From positions 111,281,397-111,345,396 of the forward strand of contig CM051456.1 in assembly GCA_028274465.1 (NCBI GenBank): 64,000 nucleotides of DNA, written 5' to 3'. Source of the DNA: Plantago ovata. Its lineage: Eukaryota; Streptophyta; Magnoliopsida; Lamiales; Plantaginaceae. The stretch's first letter is position 1; each line of letters opens with the position of its first letter. Shown here piece after piece: positions 1-11,592 of the stretch. A program made the translations under genes and the position numbers. The notes beneath the pieces were generated by a model. The model saw nothing but the letters and a program-made list of their open reading frames with translations. It did no database searches and had not been told where the DNA came from.

Positions 1-690
1 ATATTTCTTGATTATTTCTTGGTTGCTTATTCTTAATCTTCTTTGGAAATTTCTTACTGTTAGACCAGAATTTTCTGATATTTCCACCCCTCGTGAGTCC
101 GATTCTTTTCGCTTTGATATTGATTCTTACCACAGAAATATTGTCATAATCCTAATCTTGTCTATGGTGCATTAGTATATTGTGTCTTGCTGCTGGTTCC
201 TTAATTTTCAAATACTTGTTTGTATCTTTCTTTATCTGACAAAATACTGCAGGTGCTTCCACAATCTCTTAGTACTTGGTATCAGATCTGGATTTGATCT
301 GTGCTGTTGGTTAAGTAATCAGCGCCTGCAATCTGCATGCAGTCAGTCTATCATCATCGGTTAAGTAATCAGGATTTGCCTCTCCGGTTTTCTATTTCTT
401 GGCGCAAAGAGGACTGTTTCTATCAGTCAAGTCATAGCGCTTCGAATCTTGTCATCATTGAATAATTCATTGCAAGAAATCAAACATGAGATTGAAGTTT
501 CAGATCATATTGTAACTACAATATCATACTAATTATATGAAGGCATGCATGAAGCTGATTTTACATAGCTTTACTACCCTTCCCCTAAGTACTGCTTTCT
601 GTTTGAAACAAGATAAGGCCATTTCTGACACCATCTGCCAAGTTTCTTATTCTATAGACCTCTTTTGGTCAATTGAAACTAAAATCATAA
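1..690. other. 3' flank of the polygalacturonase-like gene; no gene recognised
   Basis: No open frame here resembles a known protein; the longest (about 60 codons near 182-364) has no recognisable features. A 14-bp word, GGTTAAGTAATCAG, occurs twice (about 309 and 359). A short string near 272 (TTGGTATCAGA) resembles a retrotransposon tRNA-Met primer-binding site, but no LTR or coding remnant accompanies it. The part nearest 690 is probably 3' UTR of the minus-strand gene. Confidence 0.5.
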
Positions 691-2528
691 CTAAGCGAGA
701 GAACAAGTTTTGAGCTCAACAGTCTCAATAGGCAGCTGATCCTCCGGATAAGCACAATCCACGGGCTCTTTCTCAGGCAGAAGATCACAAGGCTTCGGTG
801 TCACCTGGCTAGAAATTCCTTCAATATCTGTACAGTTCCACGGCAACTTCGCATGCTTACTATTAGCTTTTTGCGGTACCATCTCAAACGTTGCGTTAGA
901 AATGCAAATCTTTTTAAATGTATCGCCTGCGATCCCTGAGAGGTCCCCAGCAACAGTGACATTTTTCGCGTCCACACCTTTATAATTTATGTTCTCTATG
1001 ACAGGAATCGCTTTTGGGTCAAACCCCGAACTAGGGTGCGAACCGTAGGCCCCAGTCATCCAGAACGCGTACTCCATTGTATAAAACTTCATGTTTCTGA
1101 CGAATATGTCCTTGACATAGGCCCCACGTCCGATGGCAGTCTTGATGCGCACACCTGACTGTGAGTTAATGGCAGTGATGTCCTCAGCCCGGACGTTTTG
1201 AATTCCTCCTGACATTTCACTGCCAATGGCAATGACAGCACTATCGGGTGAAATGCAAGTTAGTCTCTTGATGCTTAGTTGTTGTGTTGGCATTCCGAAC
1301 TTTATGCCTTCTCCATCCCACCCGCTCTTTACAGCTATGCAATCATCGCCTGAGACAATGTAGGCGTTGTGTATCCGGGTGTTTATACAGGAATCTGTGG
1401 GAGCAACATGTCGAAGGTTAAATCCAGATTACAAATTTTCAAATGGAAATGGAACATGTCCCGAACTTTATGTAGTTCAGAACAAACGGAAACAAACCTG
1501 GATTGATCCCATCTGTGTTTGGAACTGTAATTGGAGCAATGATTGTGAGGTCATCAAGAATAACATCCCTATATATTTTTCATACAAAAGAAAACTTGTA
1601 AATTAACAAAGTCCAAAAGTTTCGATTTCCAGATTCATATTCTTGATTTCAAACACAGTTAACCAAAATCGTTCTTTTAGGACCCGGATGGAAATATGTA
1701 CCTGCAGTAAGTAGGATGTACATGCCATGAAGGAGAATTTATCATTGTCAAATTTGAAATCTGGACCTGATTCGAGAACAAAAGCTCAATCAAGTATGGC
1801 CTAGAGTGCTTGAGCTCCTTCTTCTTGAATTTACCCCACCATATTTCGCCTTGTCCATCAATTGTTCCATTCCCACCTGAGAAGAGTAAACAGAGAAAAC
1901 CTCAATTGCGACTGATCTTGGTTTCTGCTCGAGAGGCTCTCCATAAACTGACTGTACAGCTGAGAGTTTTTCGAATTGATGATGCTAAAATATAATTACC
2001 GGTAATGACTACATCAGTAAGGTTTGTTCCGAAAATCAGACTAGAGAATCTTTTTCCACCGTCTCTTCCTTCACCGTAAGAAGGCAGTGGTTCCAGGATC
2101 GGATAATCAGACTCTTCCTGGTATCCTCAAAAACATAAAAAAACATTAGAACATAGAAAATTTTCAAACAACATATGACCCTGGTGTATAGTTGAACAAG
2201 GTACAACCTGAGATGCAAGAATAACGGCCTGACTGTCAATATAAAGTGTAAAGCTGCTACTCGTGATGTTAAATGCCCCGGTTAACCATTTTCCAGGAGG
2301 CACAACAAGTTGTGCACCACCATCTGATGCGAGTTTGCTAAGGTCATCGATGGCAGCCTTAAATGCAGCAGTGTTTTTCGTTGTTCCATCTCCTACACCT
2401 CCGAAATCTGTCAATGATTTAGTGTGTTTCCGGCAATTTATCGCTGAGTATTGGACTTGACATTCTGCAAAACTGAGACATACTATTCCCAGAATGAAAC
2501 TGAAAAGAAATTTTCCCATCACCTGCAA
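691..2528 (-). CDS. Polygalacturonase-like glycosyl hydrolase family 28 protein
   Basis: Five exons on the minus strand: 2528-2208, 2117-2000, 1876-1702, 1568-1498 and 1394-691. They join with GT-AG borders into 462 codons plus stop, the usual size for plant GH28 proteins. Residues 1-24 form a signal peptide (LFSFILGIVCLSFAEC), so the product should be secreted to the cell wall, where the family hydrolyses pectin backbones. The first domain landmark is DFGGVGDGTTKNTAAF. Catalytic motifs are visible in order: PNTDG, SGDDCIAVKSG and GVRIK. The third canonical motif (GHG, with its histidine) is replaced by SAVIAIGSEMSGG, as I recall for the 'probable polygalacturonase' plant subclade, so true polygalacturonase activity is uncertain. 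The start was chosen because ATG 2528 precedes the signal peptide directly. The phase of every junction restores conserved GH28 text. Confidence 0.92.
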
Positions 2529-4353
2529 AATGAAAAATCAATCAAGAAACATGAACAATGTGATGAGAACAAGGCAGATTTACATATATAATATATGATG
2601 AAATGTAGATGAAGCATTCCAATTCTAATAGCAAATGAAAATTCAAAGAATCAAAACAGGCCTTAATTAAGAACAATAGTATTGAAGAAAACTGAGGAAA
2701 CAATAAAAACAGTAAATTAGTAAAAATAGCTAGTGGAAATGCATGCAAGCAAGTAAAATTTACCGCTTGAATATATTAAGACTTTTCTTATTTACTTTTA
2801 TTTGTATTCATTTTTTACTTTTTAGATATATATTAGTATATATAGTGATAGTCACATAAATAGCACCAATGGTTACGCGAAAACACGGAACTTCACTTTT
2901 ACTAATTTGAGGCTACTACACAAATTTATCGTAAAACTCTCCTTGGCATTTTCATAATTTAGCCTACGGTAATTTCTTTTCTTACATTTCTAGCATCTAG
3001 AATCTTTTTAGTTACTAGTAACATTTCTTTTAACCTTTAATAATGAATTAAAATCTGGGTTCCAAAATATGTTTCAGCTCCTTAAACAAAATTGATGTTT
3101 TGAAAATTTCCTGAAACATTTGTTATTTTTCAATGCGTGTCGAAATATTTTGAAAATAAACGACAAATTTATTAAAATCAGTGTATAAAAGAGTTTCGAG
3201 TTACAAATTCACTGAGAGACGTTTGAATATTTTTCGTTCCATTTTGGTGAGATTTTAAACCATTTGATACAGTTCATTGATAAAACCTTATTAAGAGAGA
3301 GAGGGAGGTGTGATTTGCCACGAATCACACCAAGTATAACCTGCCACTAGCTATACTCCTACTAGTAATCCTTCTACGATCAAACCCTTATCCAAAGAGA
3401 TTACATGTCACGTAACTCTTTTAGTGAGTAATGTGCATTAACAACGTCTTTTCTATTCTCGACGTGAATAACAATAAAATGATTTACAAGAGAGTTTGAG
3501 TTTAATAGTGAGAGAATGCCAAGCTAGGAACCCCAACTTCGCCTTCAAAACAAAGCAACGACTAGTAATCTAGAAAACATTATCGATAATTTCTAGACAA
3601 ATACTAATGAGAAATCATGAAAGATATATTTTTCAAAACTAAAAAACTAACAAAGATAACACGGAAACGGATTAGGAAAGTTGTGCCAAAGCCCTAGCCC
3701 CTAGCCTTGGTCATCCTTCTTGTCTCTACCATCGGTTGGACCAGACATTCGGGTCTTCTTCCTTGCTTTAGCAGGGCCACCCGTCCAATAATTCCATCAT
3801 TAATTTGTGTCCAATCATTCCAATTCAAACAACCGGTTAATTATAATTAACATGAATTTAAGAAATATTATACTAATGGTTAAAGCATATATGGCATGTG
3901 CTATGTAGTGTTGAGTTAAGTTTTATGCAGTTGGTGTTGGAATTGAGTACAGTAACTTGTGGTTTTTCGCATTTTTTGGCCATTATAATTTAATCATCCA
4001 TAATTAGTTAGTTTTAGGAGTTTGTTGTATGGTCACATAGTCTGTGAGATGAGTTTCACAATGATATATTAGACTCGAAGAAAACATGTAACATCATTAA
4101 ACATAATTGACTCAAAAATAGTATAGGTGGTTGAAGCATTTCAACCGGAACAAAAAAAAATATGTTTTGGTAGACTTCAAGAAATTATTTCTACGAGCGT
4201 ATGCAATCGGTTTTGGACGCTATTTATATCATCGCAAAACTTGTGTGATGAACTTTGTAGTGATATACTGTACTTGCAAATTCCAATTTGCGATGTTAAT
4301 AATAATTGACTCGAAAAATAGTAATATTGAAACTTTATTTCAAGAATAAAGGG
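2529..4353. other. AT-rich spacer upstream of the GH28 gene; no gene recognised
   Basis: About 1.8 kb of upstream sequence for the minus-strand GH28 gene. A TATA-rich stretch near 2820-2845 could serve as its core promoter. No frame resembles a protein. A Stowaway-type terminus (TACTCCCTCC) begins at 4354, but I could not find a matching opposite end, so that element is probably truncated. Confidence 0.45.
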
Positions 4354-4521
4354 TACTCCCTCCATTTAACAATATATGTCGTACTATTAAATTCTCACAT
4401 ATTAAGAAATATTCTTGCACCCTTTATGAGATGCTAGACTTATTACACCACCAATACACATACATGTAGGTCCCACGAGTGTGGGGTCCACTATCATGTG
4501 TCTTGGTGGTGTAATATATTA

Positions 4522-4850
4522 AGAGCATTCCTTATGGTTGAGGTTTAATTAGGGGGTTTTTAACATATAAGCCCCAAAAAAGCCCCTTCAAATGAAGTCT
4601 TCAATGGTTTGGGTGCTTAATTAATTTGAGCTTTTTTATTTGTGGGACCCACATTAATCTTTCTAATATAGTTGCTTTTTCCTTGTGGGTCTCATATTTG
4701 GGGCTTAAATTGGGGCTACTAATTAGTAGCCAATTTTTATGGGCTACTAATTAGTAGCCTCTTTATAGCTCCCATTGGAGACATTTTTAGGCTTAATTGG
4801 GGCTTTAAAGCCTCAATTAAGCCCAAAAAAAACTCCATAAGGAATGCTCT
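4522..4850. mobile_element. Short non-autonomous TIR element (MITE) with internal palindromes
   Basis: The ends are inverted repeats: AGAGCATTCCTTATGG on the left and CCATAAGGAATGCTCT on the right, each bordered by TA (4520-4521 and 4851-4852). Length is 329 bp with no coding capacity. Inside, a palindrome GGCTACTAATTAGTAGCC occurs twice around 4710-4760, and GGGGCT/AGCCCC words recur throughout. TA-flanked short TIR elements of this kind are moved in trans by DNA transposases; the superfamily is not certain from the ends alone. Confidence 0.75.
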
Positions 4851-5010
4851 TAGCATGAAATAAATCCTATTAATGGACCTAAGGGTCTATTTTAGATTCA
4901 TACTCAATAAATGAAGGAGATGAAATTTAAAGTAACAGAATTCAATAAAAATGAAAGAGATCAACATTAATTCAGCATTCCTTATAGAATTAGTTAGTAT
5001 AGAGTTAGTT

Positions 5011-8000
5011 ACTACTCTTGAAAGAGTTGGTCGAAATTTTGTCGGGAGGTGTTGATTTTGATTATGTTTTTTGTGGCTCGAATGGTTTGTCAGGTGGGTT
5101 ATTATGTATATGGAACAAAGATTGTCCGAAGCGAACTAATTTTTGGGGTGAGGAGGGTTTTTTGGAAGTTGAAGGTTTGTGGGAAGGTGAACTTGTAAGA
5201 ATTGTTATTGTTTATGGTCCTAAATCAGTTTCCGGTAAGGAGGCTCTGTGGAAGAATATTGAGGTTCGTGTTTCTGCTAGTGGAATATCAAAATGGTGTT
5301 TGTGCGGGGATTTTAACGCGGTCAGATTTCTTCACGAAAGGAAGGGTTCAAGAGATGGAGGTTGGGAGCGCGAGATGGGCGATTTTAACAGTATGATTAA
5401 TGATCTTGATTTGGTGGATTTGCCTTTGCAACGTCGAAGGTACACTTGGTATAGAAAAAATGGTTCGTGCTATAGTCGTCTTGGTAGATTTTTGTTCTTG
5501 AAGGATTGGTTTAATAAGTGGGGTGATTTGCATCAATTAGGGCTGAAACGGAGTGTCTCCGATCATGCGGCCATATTGGTTAATTAAATCAACTAATAAA
5601 TTTTGGGGACCAAGACCTTTTAAGTATGTAAGTGGGTGGCAAAAGGATGAGAAGTTTGTTAACATGGTAATAGACACTTGGAGTAATGCAAAGGTAGTGG
5701 GGTGGGGTGGTTTTGTGCATAAGGAGAAATTAAAGTTGCTCAAAATTAATATCAAGAGGTGGTTGGGGGAGGATGTGGGAAGCTTGGAAAGTAAAATTGA
5801 ACACCTTAAATCTGAACTTTGGGACTTGGAGAACAATCTGCTTGGTCAAATTAGTCACTGTGAGCACGACCAAATTTTTGATAGGGGCTTTCTGCTTTCC
5901 AATTCAAGCATTGTTGGGTCTGGTTCTGGCGAGTTGGATAACTCAGAAGTTTTTCGGTCATCGTCTGGAGTGAATTTGGAGCATCAGCGGATATTTTGTG
6001 ACATTCAAGATAGATTAAGGAAGGCGTTGGAGTTGCAAAATAACATAAAATTTCACCAAGAGAAGGAGAAATGGGCAAAAGAAGGTGATGTTAACTCTAA
6101 GTTTTTTCATAGACGTGTGGAAGTTAAGGGGAGGTTTAAAACCATCGAAGTCTTAAGGATAGGAGGCAGATGGGTAGAGGAAGTTGAGAAAGTGAAAAGT
6201 GGAGTTCGTGATCATTTTATGGATCGGTTTAGCACTAGTAAGAATTTGTTACTTCGGTTAGAGGGGATCGATTGTCCTATACTTTCTGATGGGGACAAGC
6301 TGGATTTGGAAAAGGATTTTGAGGAGGATGAAATTAAGGAGGCAGTATGGGGGTGTGGTTTGGATAAAAGCCCAGGGCCTGACGGTTCACGTTTCATTTC
6401 TATAGATTCTTTTGGGATGTTATTAAGGGTGATGTGATCAGATTTTTGAAAGAATTTCAGACGAATGGAAGGCTAGTTAGGGAGCTAAACAGTTCATTCA
6501 TCACACTTATATCTAAGAAATCTAACCCGGTGGCGGTTGAAGATTTCAGGCCAATTTCTTTGATTGGTAGTGCTTACAAGATCTTGGCGAAAATCTTAGC
6601 AAATCGCCTAAGCAAGAATATGGAAGGTATAATTTCTTCTAATCAATCGGCTTTTGTGGGGTCAAGGTCCATTCTTTATAGTGTGGTTGTCGCCAATGAG
6701 ATCTTTAGTGATGCTAAGATGATGAAGCGGAAGTTGATGGCGTTTAAAATTGATTTTGAAAAAGCTTATGACACGGTGGGATGGCCTTTTCTTGACTTCA
6801 TGATGAAATCGTTTGGGTTTGGGGATAAATGGAGGCATTGGGTTTTGGAGTGCATAATTTCATCGGCCTCTTCTTCGGTTCTAATTAATGGGAGTCCTAG
6901 CAAAGAATTTGTTCTAAGAAGGAGGTTGAGACAAGGTGATCCTCTATCACCTTTCCTCTTCCTTTTGGTAGCGGAAGGGTTGAGCCTCATGATGAAGAAA
7001 GCTTGTAGTTGCGGCCTGTTTTCTCCTAATTATAAAGTTGGCAAGAATGGGTTCGAAATATCACATCTTCAATTCGCGGATGACACTATTTTCTTTGGGG
7101 ATGCTTCGGATGAGAATGTGGTGACTATTAAAAGTGTTTTACGCTGTTTCAAAGGCGTCTCCGGGCTCAAAATTAATTTTGGAAAAAGCTGTATTTTGGG
7201 AGTCGGAGTGGTTAGTGAAGTTGTTGAAGGCTGGGCTTCGAAGTTGAATTGCAGAATTGGGTCTTGTCCTTTCACTTATTTGGGTTTACCCATTGGAGAT
7301 AAGGAGAATGGGTCGAAGATGTGGAAGGTAGTGGTGAATAAAGTGGAAAACAAGTTGAATAGTTGGGCAATCAAGAATCTTTCTTTTGGTGGCCGTATAA
7401 CCTTGCTAAAATCAGTGTTGGGATCCTTACCTCTTTATTTTCTATCCTTCTTTTATGCACCGAATTCAATATTCATGACCTTACTTCTCTTCAAAGGAAC
7501 TTCCTATGGGGTTCTAGTGTTGGGGGTAGAAAAGTCGCTTGGGTCAAGTGGGAGGTGGTGTGTAAATCAAAAGATGAGGGGGGTTTGGGGGTCAAGGATC
7601 TTAGGTTGTTTAATTTGTCTCTTCTTGGAAAGTGGGTGTGGAGTCTTTTAGGTGAGTCTAGTGCTCTTTGGGTTAAGGTTATTAGATCTAAGTATGGGGA
7701 TATTTGGGATAGTGTCATGCGACTTAGAGAAGGGAAGGCGCCGTGTTCTTGGTGGTCGTCTTGGTGGAAACATTTATTAGAGAAAGTTGCGGTGCGTCCG
7801 TGGTTCTTTGACAATTTACGCAAAGGTTTTGAGTCGAGTCTAGGTACAAGGTTTTGGATAGATCCGTGGTTACAAAATGGTGTGTTACTTAAATATTTGT
7901 TTCCTAGGCTCTATGGCATTGAAAGTTTTAAAGAGTGTTTAGTGTCGGATCGGTTGGCTAATGGTTTTAATTGGAAGTGGTATAGGTCGCTCTCAAGTTG

Positions 8001-9320
8001 GGAATTGATTATGGTTGATGAACTAACCGTTTTGTGTAGGAATTTTTTGAGCTCTTACAGGTCAGGGTGTGCTCCATCTTGGTGGTTTGATTTTTTAAAC
8101 CAATACGCTGCGAAGGCCGGCTACCTTGCTCTGTCCAGAAGTTCAACCACCGTCAATGCTTCATTTTTTTAGCAGCAGGCTATTAACTGGAAGAAATCTG
8201 TTTGGGAATCTTTGATTCCTCTCAAAGTTAATGGGTTTGTATGGAAAATGGGTTGGGGAAGGTTGCCAACTTTGGATAATTTGAAAAAGCGAAATATCAT
8301 TCATCCGAAAACTGTTACTCTTTGTAAATTATGTTGGATGGAGGAGGAAAGTGTTGATCATATTTTCCGAACTTGTTTGTTTGCCAAGTCGGTGTGGGAG
8401 AAAGTGGCGGCTTGGGGAGGCTTTCCTTTGCTACCTTGCTTTTCTATGAGTGATCTTGTCAATGGCAATTTTCTGGCCTCTCAATGTGTGGCACATCGAT
8501 TTAGGGTGGCTGTTGTTCAATCCACTCTATGGCTAATTTGGAAGGCTCACAATGGGTATTGTTTTAAGAATGAATATTGGACGGCCTCTCAGGCAGTGGA
8601 CAGAATCAAGACCAATCTATGGCAGTGGTTAAGAAGTAGAGGAGGTGTTTCTTTTGAATATAATCTTGCAATGTGGATGCTTCATCCTGATAAATGCTAG
8701 AAGGTTACAAAAGGTGGTTGAGGTTTGCTTCCTGTTGCTGTTTAATATGTGGAGTATTTACTGTAGCAGAATGTGATCAACTACACATGCGCTAGTACTG
8801 TTTGGGGACCATCATATTTTGGTGTTGGTCTTAATTGTTGCTGCTAGTTTTTGTTGTCACTGTTCGACTTGCTTAGCGGCTGGAATTTGTTTCAAGTACT
8901 GTCGGTTAGGATGGTTGGGGTTGTGTTGCTGTGATTTTTTGAGAAGATTGAGAGTTCTATTTTATTTATTGTTGGGTATATCATGTGCTTGTTCTATCTC
9001 GTGAGTGTCCCGTATTCCAACGGAGGCCATCAACTTTCGTCTCTTGCTAAGTTTTCTAAACTTGCATCGAAAGTTATTCCTTTCCGTTTGGCCTCGGTTA
9101 GAGTTGTTGGCTCAACTCGTCGCCCCCTACTCTTGGCTACTTGCTCGTAAGTTAGACACACTAGATGCATGAAGGGGGTGGCCGAGTATTGATACGGTCA
9201 TAACGGGTGGGAATTGGACATGCTTTTATACTCTTCAATGGATGGGATAGTTCTTTTTTTTTTCGTGCATTTCTTGTGCACCTTGCTTTGTACTACTCAT
9301 TTTTATTATTATTATTATTA
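5011..9320 (+). mobile_element. 5'-truncated L1-type LINE retrotransposon
   Basis: A non-LTR retrotransposon copy in plus orientation. Coding remnants of endonuclease, reverse transcriptase and zinc-binding C-terminal domains lie at 5018-8700. They are followed by about 600 bp of 3' UTR and a TTA-repeat tail at about 9301-9320. The copy starts part-way through the endonuclease domain, as expected when target-primed reverse transcription stops early. A possible 9-bp target duplication ACTCTTGAA occurs at about 5013 and again at about 9346, but the downstream copy is not directly adjacent to the tail, so it is weak. The element is dead because of several frameshifts. Confidence 0.85.
5018..8700 (+). 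pseudogene. LINE ORF2 remnant (endonuclease, reverse transcriptase, zf-RVT)
   Basis: The protein is readable only across frame changes. Frame one (5018-5587) gives the endonuclease C-terminal half, with GDFNAV and SDHAAIL. Near 5575-5600 the frame shifts to a linker with WAKEGDVNSKFFHRR and SPGPDG. Near 6385-6410 it shifts again into the reverse transcriptase: FRPISLIGSAYKILAKILAN, DFEKAYD, GSPSKEF, RQGDPLSPFLF and the catalytic FADDT. Near 7470 it shifts once more (LTSLQRNFLWG). A TAG interrupts the frame at 8170-8172. The final part (8212-8700) has the zinc-binding pattern C-x2-C-x7-H-x4-C of the plant zf-RVT domain (CKLCWMEEESVDHIFRTC). No RNase H domain follows. At least three frameshifts and one stop make this non-functional. 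Confidence 0.9.
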
Positions 9321-10142
9321 ATATAATTTTTGCTGATTCAAAGAAACTCTTGAACCAAAACGATACATATTTAGCAAAATAAAAAATTAATAGGACGACA
9401 TGTATTATTAATATATTATTAATGGAAGGAAGTACTAAGTAACACATAAGAGATATAAGAGATTCTAACTGTATTTAAAATTATAAGGTGATATACAACT
9501 TTGTAATTATTATTTTGACCTAAACAAGTTAGTGAAATCATTTGCAATTTCTCCAATCATCGTCGTGGACCGAAGTCAGACCAATGATGAACTAAGTTGG
9601 ACCAGAAGCCAGAAACGAAACCGTGTGGCCCAGCTAGCCGCCGGAATATGGAGCAGCTCTCACAATCACACAGTCACACGTCTCAAATCCTTACTGATAT
9701 TATAGCATTATCCACAAATTGAAAAATAAAGCAAAATGCAATCAAAATGGAGACAAAAGAATCTGACAGCTCATCCTAGTTCACTTGCTGCGTGTCAAAT
9801 GACATTCCAAATTCATCCACGTGTTCATCCAGCCTGCCAATCACTTCCACGGACAAGAACCCCACAACCGGAGTTTCCAGAGGCAAATGGACCCCACACT
9901 TTATCCACAAACAATTACAGCTACTTTATCCATTTATCCAATACAAGACATCGCCTTTAACTTAATAATACTAATAATAATATTATCCACAAACAATTAG
10001 GCTACTTCATTATCATAATCTTGATCGTACTTAGCACAAGCCGACAAGCGTTTCATCATGAATTCTATATCACAATTGTCCCAATTATTTTGACTTTTAT
10101 TACACTATGATTTTCTAAAAAAAATATAAACGGCAAATATTA
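9321..10142. other. Spacer; no gene recognised
   Basis: AT-rich except for a GC-richer part at about 9550-9950 that contains CCACGTG-like and CCAAT-like words and an open frame of 74 codons (9736-9960) with no recognisable domain. The phrase TTATCCACAAACAATTA occurs twice (about 9901 and 9983). This could be the relic of a promoter, but no downstream gene belongs to it. Confidence 0.35.
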
Positions 10143-10653
10143 TACTCCCTCCTATCACATATAACTTTTGAGATTTTTTATTTTTTATAAATTAGTTGAC
10201 GTTTAGACCTGCACCCCTATGCTATTAATAGGTATACTCTCTCCGTCCCAAAACAGTTGCACCGTTTTAATTTTTTGCAGTCAACAAAAATGAAGTTTGA
10301 CTACAAATTACTCTTAAACTATAATATAATAGTAAAATATTCATTAAAATTATATTCCGAAACTTTCCATCCTAAACTTTCAATATGTAATTTTATAAAA
10401 TATTTTGTCATTATAGTTTAAGAGTAATTTGTAGTCAAACTTGAATTCTGTTGACCGCAAAAAGTCAAAACGGTGCAACTGTTTTGGGACGGAGGGAGTA
10501 TACTATTAATAGGTTAAGTAATGTGAGAGCTTTTAAATTTAATTTACTAAGAATAGGCTTCATAATTGCCTATAAATAGGATATGAGAGATCAACTTTTT
10601 CTTAATATTTGTGCATTGTCTATAACGACAACTAAATATGATAGGAGGGAGTA
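10143..10653. mobile_element. Outer Stowaway-like MITE, interrupted by a second MITE
   Basis: The left terminus TACTCCCTCCTATCA begins at 10143 and the inverted right terminus TGATAGGAGGGAGTA ends at 10653. These are the classical ends of Tc1/mariner-type Stowaway elements, whose target is TA. The two halves flank another complete MITE (10234-10502), so this one was present first. No coding capacity. Confidence 0.7.
10234..10502. mobile_element. Inner Stowaway-like MITE with long TIRs
   Basis: About 269 bp with long terminal inverted repeats: CTCTCTCCGTCCCAAAACAG on the left matches the inverse of CTGTTTTGGGACGGAGGGAG on the right. The similarity continues for about 85 bp per arm, so the element can fold into a near-complete hairpin. 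It is flanked by a 12-bp direct repeat CTATTAATAGGT (10222-10233 and 10503-10514), longer than the TA duplication normally made by this family. Non-coding. Confidence 0.85.
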
Positions 10654-11359
10654 ACTATTTTTACAATTTTACATAAAAAAAACAAACTAATAACTATTTT
10701 TACTATAGAATGTTACCTCATATTTCCACAGCTAAAGCGTCTTATCATTCCGTTAGGGATCGATCTTTGCACCTACTTCTTCACCAACTCAGCTCTCTTT
10801 CACTGAACCACGTTATAACTCCAAGCTAAAATTAATTATATATCATATTGGAAAAATAATTTTAGATTATAAAATTAGACAATTTATACTCCAAAGTTTA
10901 ACAAAGTCTAAAAATCATCAAAGGGATTGCATACTTTGGATAAAGTTATCATTTTTTCCATTCAACTCGTGAACTCAACAAATGCTTGGACAAACTGAGT
11001 AGCCAATGGCAAATAATAAAATAATGGATAATGGAGTATTACTTGTAAAGTTTAACACTCCAAAATTCCAGAGAGATTAAAGTGGTTGATAACGATATTC
11101 ATATCAGTGATGCGTATTCGTATTTGTCTGTCTATGAAATTCAACATATCACTTCCTTCATATATATTACTTCATATAGAATATTTAATGAATAACCACG
11201 CCAATCAAGGGTTGGGAATTCGGTGGATCGATTACATTACACAAAGACTAAACAAAGCAGTGGCAATTTTTTCTTTAGATTAAATTAAAACACATGTGCA
11301 GTCAACAAAATCATACTCCGGCCGGATAAAGACTGAGCTGTGACATTGCGTGCGTGTAG

Positions 11360-11399
11360 CACGTGGGAGTGTCACCGAACCACCTCGTCTTGCCACGTG
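11360..11399. promoter_or_regulatory. Two G-box (CACGTG) elements upstream of the ASG1-like gene
   Basis: Perfect CACGTG palindromes lie at 11360-11365 and 11394-11399, about 230 and 195 bp before the ATG at 11593. G-boxes bind plant bZIP and bHLH factors and, when paired, are common in ABA- or light-responsive promoters. Their role here is inferred from position only. Confidence 0.5.
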
Positions 11400-11592
11400 T
11401 GTGTCGCCGTCTCAAATGTTAATTTTAAGAACCAAAACCAGAATTTAAATCAATTCCGTCTAAAAATATCTGTTTTCTCCAGTCTCGCCCATTCCCATTC
11501 TGTTAAGCCAAAACAAGTTCAATTTAAAAAAAATTAAATAATTCTATAATCTGTAAAGGTTTTAATCGGAGAAAGTGAATCAGCTTTGAGAA

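Noticed and set aside
268..290. Primer-binding-site-like TTGGTATCAGA, suggesting an LTR retrotransposon
   Set aside because: The match to the tRNA-Met PBS stops after 11 bases, no LTR end pair or gag/pol text is near, and the surrounding sequence looks like ordinary spacer.
1367..1606. Plus-strand frames over the GH28 gene
   Set aside because: Antisense shadows of well-supported minus-strand exons and an intron.
5005..9360. 9-bp ACTCTTGAA as definite LINE target-site duplication
   Set aside because: The 3' copy is about 25 bp beyond the TTA tail, so chance similarity cannot be excluded; mentioned only as weak.
9736..9960. 74-codon open frame as a gene
   Set aside because: Composition is that of a promoter-like GC-richer patch; no signal, domain, Kozak context or splice continuation.
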